A stretch of 64,000 nucleotides of DNA, taken from contig NZ_CP088923.1 in the NCBI RefSeq assembly GCF_021545845.1, positions 3,286,001 through 3,350,000 on the forward strand, read 5' to 3'. The position numbers were made by a program, and so were the translations under genes. The notes beneath the pieces were generated by a model that saw nothing but the letters and a program-made list of their open reading frames with translations, made no database searches and was not told the DNA's origin. This document shows, piece by piece, positions 45,539-54,052 of the stretch (position 1 is its first letter; every line of letters begins with the position of its first letter). This DNA comes from Rhodanobacter thiooxydans (GTDB lineage Bacteria; Pseudomonadota; Gammaproteobacteria; Xanthomonadales; Rhodanobacteraceae).

Positions 45539-46606
45539 ATGCGGACCGTGGATCGGCATACGAAAGAAGGCATTCTGTGCGCAGGCATTGCCGCACCCTC
45601 GGCGGACAACTCGCAGCCGTGGCGTTTCGCGTGGCGCGGCGACGACCTGGACCTTCGGATCGACGCCAGCCGCAGCGGCCACGGATCCGATACCCGATAT
45701 GTCCTTAGCGACCTGGCCGCCGGCGCGTGCCTGGAAAACATGATCGTCCACGCGCGGTCGCTCGGTTATGCGGCGGACCTGCAGCCCTTCCCGCAGCCCG
45801 ACGACGAGCTGTGGGTCGCCCGCATCCGTTGGCGCCACGATCCCGAGCAGCCTCCCCACGAGCCGCTGGCTGGTGCCATCGCGCAGCGTCACACCGACCG
45901 CCGTTTTCCCTGGAGCGGCCCGATCACCGCCGATGCGCAAGCGCACCTGAATGCGCAGGCCCAGCTGATTCCTGGGCAGCGGCTTTGGTGGCCACAGACA
46001 CCGCGTGAGAGAAATGCGGCACTGGATGTCATCAGGCAGGCCGAAACGCTGCGTTTCAGCAGCCCGACGCTGCACGCAGAACTGTTTTCGAGTATCCGCT
46101 TCGCCGTCGGCTGGCACTCCGCCTGCGAGGAAGGCCTGGCCCCGGCGACGCTGGCCGTGGAGCCGCCGCTGCGCCCGGTCTTCCAGATGCTGCGCCGTCC
46201 CGCGATGATGAGCATGTTCAACCGGCTGGGCGCGGCATCGGTTCTGGGGTGGCGCTCGGCCTGGCTGCCGATCCGGTTGTCGCCCGGTCTCTGCCTGCTC
46301 GTCATTCCGTCCACGACCCGATCCGACGTACTCGCTGGTGGCCGCGCCCTGCAGCGCGCGTGGCTTCAGGCCACCCTCGACGGGTTGTCGGTCCAGCCGT
46401 ATGCGGCGGCAGGGGTTCTCGGCCTGGGGTTCGTAGCCGTCGAACCGGCCTTTCAGCGACCGCTCTCGCGTCTGGGCGCGGCCCTGCACGACCTGTGCGC
46501 GCCGGGGTACGGGCTCGTGTTCTTGCGGCTTGGCCACGTACGGTCCGCACCGCGCGGTCGCAGCGGGCGACGAGCGCTCGAAAGTTTTGGTGCCTTCCAC
46601 CAATAG
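45539..46606 (+). CDS. Nitroreductase-like protein
   Basis: A 355-residue protein with nitroreductase-fold features near its N-terminus ('CAGIAAPSADNSQPWRFAWR'), the stretch that binds the flavin phosphate in this superfamily. 'IAQRHTDRRFPWSGPITADA' and a late 'AAAGVLGLGFVAVEP' also fit. It resembles the nitroreductase half of Rv1355c-type proteins, whose other half is a ThiF domain; here the ThiF protein is the separate gene at 48216-49100. The reaction is unknown. The start at 45539 lacks a good Shine-Dalgarno. Confidence 0.7.
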   Translation: MRTVDRHTKEGILCAGIAAPSADNSQPWRFAWRGDDLDLRIDASRSGHGSDTRYVLSDLAAGACLENMIVHARSLGYAADLQPFPQPDDELWVARIRWRHDPEQPPHEPLAGAIAQRHTDRRFPWSGPITADAQAHLNAQAQLIPGQRLWWPQTPRERNAALDVIRQAETLRFSSPTLHAELFSSIRFAVGWHSACEEGLAPATLAVEPPLRPVFQMLRRPAMMSMFNRLGAASVLGWRSAWLPIRLSPGLCLLVIPSTTRSDVLAGGRALQRAWLQATLDGLSVQPYAAAGVLGLGFVAVEPAFQRPLSRLGAALHDLCAPGYGLVFLRLGHVRSAPRGRSGRRALESFGAFHQ

Positions 46607-46782
46607 CCTGGTCAGGCGCGACCTCCGCCTGTATGCGACGGCCCTCAGGCATTGCGCGCCCCTGGTTTTTCGCCCCTCCCACGCAGGGCGCTGGCGATGG
46701 AACGTCGAAACAGCAGCATGTCAGCTGCGCCTTCCGTTGCCCTTGCGGTTGCACGCGGCGAGGCGATGCGATTTCCACCGCG

Positions 46783-46801
46783 TGTCGAAATCCTTTACAA
46801 A
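46783..46801 (+). promoter_or_regulatory. Second, distal PrsR-box-like site
   Basis: TGTCGAAATCCTTTACAAA matches the two promoter-proximal boxes except for A in place of one G. No sigma-54 promoter lies 61 nt downstream of it, so it is either an auxiliary enhancer for gene 2 or a chance or decayed site. Confidence 0.4.
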
Positions 46802-47052
46802 CGCGGATTGCTGCCAGCGTCGCCAGACAAACTGCAGCTAAAACAACTCATTACATCCATATCGGGTCGCGCAACCCACTCGGCGGGATAGGCGGAAAGC
46901 TGCTTCGGCTGCCGGCGGCTCAGACGCGGCTTGCCGTAGAAACATGTTTCCATTCAACAGGTTGGATCCATGCCCGTGAGGCAGCCAGCGGCGACACTAC
47001 GGCGGGGCATCTGGTGAAGCAGCAGCTCCCCCGCATGGCCGGTGCGACATGG

Positions 47053-47071
47053 TGCCGGAATGTCTTACAAA
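47053..47071 (+). promoter_or_regulatory. Candidate PrsR box upstream of PEP-CTERM gene 2
   Basis: TGCCGGAATGTCTTACAAA, the partner of the site at 43775-43793. It ends exactly 61 nt before the sigma-54 promoter at 47133. Confidence 0.7.
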
Positions 47072-47132
47072 TATCGAGCAAACTTGCCAGCTCTGCATAA
47101 AAAATACCATATAAACCATTATGTTGTATTCA

Positions 47133-47147
47133 TGGCATGCCCGTTGC
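47133..47147 (+). promoter_or_regulatory. Sigma-54 promoter of PEP-CTERM gene 2
   Basis: TGGCATG-CCCG-TTGC followed by TTT, with GG-N10-GC spacing and a strong match to consensus. The start would be near 47160, about 70 nt before the gene at 47230. Confidence 0.9.
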
Positions 47148-47229
47148 TTTCAGGAGTTCGCAGGGCAACGTCAATCGGGCACCACGGCCACTGCGATTAC
47201 CCGGACTGGTTCTCAGTGGAGGAAAAATC

Positions 47230-48051
47230 ATGATGAAAAAGAAAAGCATCGGAATCGCACTCGCATGCGCGCTGGCGCTGGGTGCATGGAGTGGATCGAC
47301 GTTTGCAACTCCCACCAACGTGGGCGGTGTCGTGTGGGATCCCAGCAATCCGCTGGACCTGACCATCCAGGCAGTCAACTTCCGCGAATCGAGCATTTCG
47401 GGCGTCGGCAACGTACTGACCGGCTACGGGTTGATTTCCTCGTTCAACGGGATTACCGACTTTGGGTCGAGTATTGCGGCGGACAGCTTTTGTCCGGGTT
47501 GCGACCTCAACTTCACCTTCCAGTACACGGTGTCGAAGATTACCGGCAACCAGGTTGAGTTCAGTCCTGGGTCGATCAGCTTTTTCGTCGACAACACCAG
47601 CAGCTTCAATGTGCTGAATCCGACGACAGCCGGGGTCGGTACGCCGTGGCTCACCTTGTCCGGCCATACGGGCTCGGTGCTTGGGTTTGCGGGCACCGCG
47701 CAGCTTTTCTCCACGGTCGTTGGCACGGTTACCCATCCCTTGACTGGATCCAACGGACTTGGTTTCCTGGACGCGACCGGAGGTCCCGCGGCGTCCTTCT
47801 TCCAGACCCACACGCAAGCCGACGGGTTGGGTGGATTCGCGGACTTCACGCTCAATTCGGAGTTCCTGTTCAGCGCAGTCAGGACGTGCACGGGTATCTC
47901 ACCGAATCCGGCCAACATCTGCCACTACCCGATTACGGGAACGGCCACATTGATCGGCAGAACGGTGCCCGAGCCGGGCGAAATGGGTCTGCTGGGCCTT
48001 GGCTTGGCCTTTCTGGGCTTGCTAGTACGGCGGCGCGGCAAAGGAAGCTGA
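47230..48051 (+). CDS. PEP-CTERM protein 2
   Basis: A 273-residue secreted protein with a signal peptide (MMKKKSIGIALACALALGAW, cleavage after TFA). Its C-terminal sorting signal is VPEPGE, a helix (MGLLGLGLAFLGLLV) and a basic tail (RRRGKGS). The central region is Gly/Ser/Thr-rich with no recognised domain, and has a cysteine pair in 'CPGCDLNF'. The ATG at 47230 has GGAGG 7 nt upstream. It is transcribed from the sigma-54 promoter at 47133. Confidence 0.88.
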   Translation: MMKKKSIGIALACALALGAWSGSTFATPTNVGGVVWDPSNPLDLTIQAVNFRESSISGVGNVLTGYGLISSFNGITDFGSSIAADSFCPGCDLNFTFQYTVSKITGNQVEFSPGSISFFVDNTSSFNVLNPTTAGVGTPWLTLSGHTGSVLGFAGTAQLFSTVVGTVTHPLTGSNGLGFLDATGGPAASFFQTHTQADGLGGFADFTLNSEFLFSAVRTCTGISPNPANICHYPITGTATLIGRTVPEPGEMGLLGLGLAFLGLLVRRRGKGS

Positions 48052-48096
48052 CGGGCACGCATAGAGCAGGAACCTCGTGATGCGTGCGGTTTGACG

Positions 48097-48132
48097 GTTG
48101 ATGGCGCTGCTTCCCGAAGCGGCGCCATCAAC
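48097..48132 (+). terminator. Long hairpin after PEP-CTERM gene 2
   Basis: GTTGATGGCGC and GCGCCATCAAC form a perfect 11-bp stem with an inner GCTT/AAGC stem, 46 nt after the stop codon. No T-run follows, so it may act as an mRNA-stabilising structure or a weak terminator. Confidence 0.5.
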
Positions 48133-48215
48133 TGTATGTCTGCGTTGAATGTTGGCGGGCTCGCCGTACCGGCCGGGCAACGGCTTTGCGCAGTAATGCC
48201 GAGGGTAGATGTCCC

Positions 48216-49100
48216 ATGATGTCTGATGCATCGGACACGACTGAGCCGTTCGACTACGCCACGGCATTCAGCCGGACGATCGGCTGGATAACCACGACCG
48301 AGCAGGCGAGGCTTCGCTCCATGCGCGTGGCGATCGCCGGACTTGGCGGTGTTGGTGGCAGCCATCTGTTGACTCTGACCCGACTCGGCATCCAGTCGTT
48401 CAACCTGGCGGATCTCGACCGCTTCGGCACGGAAAATCTCAACCGGCAGGCCGGGGCATTCCAGTCGACCATTGGCCAGCCCAAGGTCGACGTGGTGTCC
48501 CGGATGGCGCGGGATATCAATCCGGAGCTGGACATCAACAAGTTCCCCATCGGGGTCACCATCGACAACATGGAGCAGTTCCTCTCGGGAGTGGATCTGT
48601 ACGTCGACGGGCTGGACTTTTTCGTACTCGATATCCGCGCCCGGCTGTTTGCCCTGTGCGCCAAGCACGGTATTCCGGCGGTTACCGCGGCACCGCTGGG
48701 CATGGGTGCGGCGGTACTGGCGTTCCTGCCGGGTCACATGACCTTTGAGGAGTACTTCCGGCTGGAAGGTAGAACGACCGACGAACAGTTGCTGCGCTTC
48801 ATGGTGGGTCTGGCGCCCGCCGTGCTGCATCAAGGCTATCTGGTCGACCCCTCGGCGGTGGACCTGGTCAACCACCGGGGACCATCGACGCCCATGGCAT
48901 GTGAAATCTGCGCCGGGATCGCCGGTACCCAGGCGTTGAAGATCCTGCTTGGCAGGGGCAAGGTGCTCGCGGCGCCTCACGGCCTGCACTTCGATGCCTA
49001 CCGCAACAAGCTCGCACGCACGTGGCGGCCCGGGGGCAACAACAACCCGCTGCAACGACTCATCCTGTCCATGGCGCGTCGCCGTTTCATGCGCCACTGA
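48216..49100 (+). CDS. ThiF/E1-like adenylyltransferase-fold protein
   Basis: A 294-residue protein of the ThiF/MoeB/UBA superfamily. The nucleotide-binding 'VAIAGLGGVGGSHLLTLTRL' is at about 38 to 57, and the Asp/Arg motif 'NLADLDRFGTENLNRQAG' at about 62 to 79. A C-terminal 'PMACEICAGIAGTQALKIL' replaces the usual Cys-x-x-Cys zinc pairs. No adjacent ThiS-like partner was seen. With the nitroreductase-like gene it resembles a split Rv1355c-type protein. The start at 48216 is tentative; a TTG lies ten codons upstream. Confidence 0.75.
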   Translation: MMSDASDTTEPFDYATAFSRTIGWITTTEQARLRSMRVAIAGLGGVGGSHLLTLTRLGIQSFNLADLDRFGTENLNRQAGAFQSTIGQPKVDVVSRMARDINPELDINKFPIGVTIDNMEQFLSGVDLYVDGLDFFVLDIRARLFALCAKHGIPAVTAAPLGMGAAVLAFLPGHMTFEEYFRLEGRTTDEQLLRFMVGLAPAVLHQGYLVDPSAVDLVNHRGPSTPMACEICAGIAGTQALKILLGRGKVLAAPHGLHFDAYRNKLARTWRPGGNNNPLQRLILSMARRRFMRH

Positions 49101-49339
49101 GCGGCACGCATGGACACCTGGGCTGCGTCTACCTGTCGCCGGATCCGGAGTTGCAGCGGCAGCTCCTCTCGCCCGGCTTGCGTGCTTCGCCGCACTCGTG
49201 ACGCTTGCCCGCCTCAAACCATTGCCGGTCTGCAAACCGGCAAGATCCTGCAATGACAGCGCGAGACTTCCGCCGGACCACGCCGGAATGCCGGCAACGT
49301 CCTACACTCAACCCGCCATGGAACCGAGGGGTGCCCGTC

Positions 49340-50509
49340 ATGCAGCGGATCAGGATCGACTTGATCGCGGCCGCGCGACCCAACTTCATGAAGGTCGCGC
49401 CGCTGTTTCACGTGCTGCATGGACAGCCGTGGTGTCGCCTGCGGCTGGTGCACACCGGCCAGCATTACGACCAGAACATGTCGGATGCTTTCTTCCGTGA
49501 CCTGAAGTTGCCGCCGCCGGATCTGCACCTGGGCGTAGGCAGCGGCAGCCACGCGAAACAAACCGCCGACGTGATGCTTGCCTACGAAGCGGCCTGCGCC
49601 GCGGATCGACCGGACCTGGTCGTGGTGGTCGGGGATGTCAATTCAACCATGGCCTGCGCGCTGGTCGGCGCGAAGCTGCACATCACGGTCGCGCATCTGG
49701 AAGCCGGCTTGCGCAGCGGCGACCGCCGGATGCCCGAGGAGATCAACCGGCTGGTGACCGACACGCTGGCGGACATCCTGTGGACGCCATCGCCGGACGC
49801 GGACGAGCATCTCGCCGCCGAAGGCGTGCCGCCGGAAAAGATCACCCGCGTGGGCAACATCATGATCGATTCCTACGAACTCATGCGCGAACGCATCGAT
49901 GCCGGCGGCGAGCGTCGCCGGCTCGGGCTGGAGAATCGCGCCTACGCGGTGGTAACCCTGCACCGGCCCTCCAACGTGGACGCAGCCGGGCCGCTCACGG
50001 CGCTGGTCGATCAGCTGACCCGCATAGCGGTCAGACTGCCGCTGGTGTTTCCGGTGCACCCGCGCACCCGCAAGAATCTGCAAGCCTTCGGCCTGTGGCC
50101 AAAACTGGCCGAGGCGCCCAACCTGCAAGTCATCGAGCCGCTTGGTTACGTCGACTTCATGAGCCTGGTGTGCGGTGCGCGCCTGACCATCACGGATTCG
50201 GGTGGCATCCAGGAGGAAACCACCTATCTCGGCATCCCCTGCCTCACCTTGCGCACCACGACCGAGCGGCCGATCACGATCACGGAGGGCACCAACCGGT
50301 TGGTGACTGCCGCCGAGCTGGTGCCGGCAGTGGACGAGATTCTCGCCGGCTGCTGGCCGCATGGACGCAGGCCCCAACTCTGGGACGGACATACCGCGGC
50401 ACGCGTGGCGGCCGACATCCGCCAGCGTCTGCTGAGCGTGCCGCCTCGCGTTGCCGAAGCAACGACGGTTCCCGCAGCCGCCAATCAGCGTACGCTGGGC
50501 AGTGCCTGA
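49340..50509 (+). CDS. wecB: WecB-type UDP-N-acetylglucosamine 2-epimerase
   Basis: A non-hydrolysing epimerase that interconverts UDP-GlcNAc and UDP-ManNAc for surface polysaccharides. The 389 residues show 'AARPNFMKVAPLFHVL', 'LVHTGQHYDQNMSDAFF', 'AHLEAGLRSGDRRMPEEINR' and the late 'DSGGIQEETTYLGIPCLTLR', all family signatures. The ATG at 49340 follows GAGGGG; the longer frame upstream is not used. It lies between the ThiF-like gene and prsK, so it fits an exopolysaccharide/exosortase locus. Confidence 0.93.
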   Translation: MQRIRIDLIAAARPNFMKVAPLFHVLHGQPWCRLRLVHTGQHYDQNMSDAFFRDLKLPPPDLHLGVGSGSHAKQTADVMLAYEAACAADRPDLVVVVGDVNSTMACALVGAKLHITVAHLEAGLRSGDRRMPEEINRLVTDTLADILWTPSPDADEHLAAEGVPPEKITRVGNIMIDSYELMRERIDAGGERRRLGLENRAYAVVTLHRPSNVDAAGPLTALVDQLTRIAVRLPLVFPVHPRTRKNLQAFGLWPKLAEAPNLQVIEPLGYVDFMSLVCGARLTITDSGGIQEETTYLGIPCLTLRTTTERPITITEGTNRLVTAAELVPAVDEILAGCWPHGRRPQLWDGHTAARVAADIRQRLLSVPPRVAEATTVPAAANQRTLGSA

Positions 50510-50576
50510 ACCCGGCCGCAGGCACATGCCAGGTTGAGCGCAGACAACTGCGTGGCGCACCGGGGATCGTCCAGGT

Positions 50577-52654
50577 ATGCACGTCATCATCATCACCAGT
50601 TACCTGACCGCCGCCGCCGCGTTCCTCGCCGGTGCGGCGTTGCTGGGCATCGGTTGGCGCGGTCAGCGCACCGGTGCCTTGCTGATCCTGGCCGCGATGG
50701 CCTCGGCCCTGTGGGGCGCGTTTCTGGCTTACGCCGAGTGGCAGCGGACGGTGGCGGCCAACTGGATGCTGCTGGCCGAGGTTCTGCGTTACGGCGCCTG
50801 GATCGTTTTCGTGAGTGCCCTGTTCAGCGCGTGGCCGATATCCGGCCTGCTGCGCGATCTGCGCGTTGTTGCGCACGCACTCTGGATCGTGCTCGCGCTC
50901 TACTGCCTGTGGCCGGTGACGGGTCTGCCGCAGGCGACCGGCCTGCCGTTCAGCGCCAACGTGCCGCTGGTCGGTGTGCTGGTGCTCGCCCTCAGTGGCG
51001 TGATGCTGCTCGAACAGATCTACCGCAACGTGCAACCGCAACAACGCTGGGCGCTCAAGTTTCTGGTGATCGCGCTCGGCCTGCTGTTCGCCTACGACAT
51101 CTTCCTGTACTCCTACGCGGTGCTCTACCGGCAGTTCAACGTCAGCGCATGGGCGGCACGCGGCTTCATCGACGCCCTGCTGGTGCCGCTGCTGCTGGTG
51201 GCGGCGGCGCGCAACCCGCAGTGGTCGCTGGATGTGGGCGTGTCGCGGCGCGCGGTGTTCTATTCCACCAGCCTGCTGGTGGTCGCGATTTACATCATCG
51301 GCACGGCGATCGGCGGTTACTACGTGCGCCTGTACGGCGGCGACTGGGGCCGGGTGGCGGAAATCACGCTGGTCTGCTTCGCGTTGCTGCTGGTGCTGCT
51401 GATCGCATTTTCCGGTCAGGCGCGCTCGCGCCTGCGGGTGTTCCTGCACAAGAACTTCTTCAGTTTCCGCCACGACTATCGCGAGGAATGGCTGCGTCTG
51501 ACCGCGACGCTGTCCGCTGGCGACACGGAATTGCCGCAGCGCGCGGTCCACGCCATCGCGCAGATCATGGACAGCCCGGCCGGCACGCTGTTCATGCGCG
51601 ACGATGCCGATGACTTCGTGCCGGAAGCGCGCTGGAACATGCCGACGCCAGCCGGCCTGAAGCTTCCGGCCAGCCTGCCGGCGTTCGGACTCATGCGAAC
51701 GCGCCGGTGGATCTATGACCTGGACGAACCGCCGCCGCTGGGCGACGAACAACTGCGGGCGCCGGCCGAACTGACCGGCTTGCCGCGCGCCTGGCTGCTG
51801 GTGCCGCTGGTACTGGAAGACCGGCTGGTCGGTTTCGTGGTGCTGGCGCGCGCGCGCGCGCGTCGCGCGTTCGATTGGGAAGACATCGATCTGCTCCGCG
51901 CCGCCGGCAGTCAGGTGGCCGGCATCCTGGCGCAGGCAGCCGATGCCCGGCGCCTCGCCGAGGCGCGCCAGTTCGAAGGCTTCAACCGGCTCACCGCGTT
52001 CCTGATGCACGACCTCAAGAACCTCGCGGCCCAGCAATCGCTGCTGCTGCAGAACGCCGAGCGCCACAAGCACAACCCGGCGTTCGTGGGCGACATGCTC
52101 GCGACGGTGGCCAATTCAGTGCAGCGCATCTCGCGCCTGCTCGAGCAGTTGCGCGGCGACGTGGCGCCAGCCAGACACGGTCGCGTGGCACTGGCGACGG
52201 TGCTCGACAAGGCGCTCGACGAGTGCCGCGCGCAGTCGCCACGGCCGGAATACCGGCCGGTGACGGACGACCTGTGGGTGCAGACCGATACCGAACAGCT
52301 GGCCACCGTGCTCGGGCACGTGATCCGCAACGCCCAGGATGCAGCGCAGTCCCACGGTCACGTCCTGCTGAGAGTCAGGCACGAGCCCGGCCTTGCCACC
52401 ATCGAAATCGAGGATGACGGAGCAGGCATGGACGAGGATTTCATCCGCAACCGGTTATTCAAGCCATTCTTCACCACCAAGGCCAGCAAGGGCATGGGCA
52501 TCGGCGCCTATCAGGCTCGCGCATACGTGCATTCGCTGGGCGGGACGATGCGCGTGAACAGCACCCCGGGCCAGGGCAGCGTATTCACCATCCAGTTGCC
52601 GCTGGCCGAGCCCGCCGGGGCCGCCATGGCGGCTGGGCAAGCGCAGACCGCGCC

Positions 52655-52658
<4 letters not shown>
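50577..52658 (+). CDS. prsK: PrsK, PEP-CTERM system sensor histidine kinase
   Basis: A 693-residue membrane sensor kinase. About eight to nine membrane segments occupy residues 1 to 280, a GAF domain about 310 to 455, a phosphoacceptor His at about 478 in 'LTAFLMHDLKNLAAQQSLLL', and the HATPase domain about 570 to 690 ('IEIEDDGAGMDEDFI', 'KGMGIGAYQARAYVHSLGG'). This layout is that of PrsK, which occurs only with PEP-CTERM/exosortase systems. Its stop overlaps the prsR start (ATGA at 52655), so the two-component pair is coupled. Confidence 0.9.
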
Positions 52659-54016
<1,358 letters not shown>

Positions 54017-54052
54017 CCCGCGCGTGGCGCGCGGCGAACTGGGGGTAAAGAT

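Larger units (their letters stand above)
46607..47229. other. Gene-free upstream region of PEP-CTERM gene 2
   Basis: This 623-nt stretch holds no convincing gene. It carries a sigma-54 promoter (47133-47147), the activator box at 47053-47071, a second, more distant box-like site at 46783-46801, and a perfect 12-nt palindrome GAAACATGTTTC at 46939-46950. The A/T content rises toward the promoter (47095-47132), as expected for a bendable loop between activator and polymerase. Confidence 0.6.
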
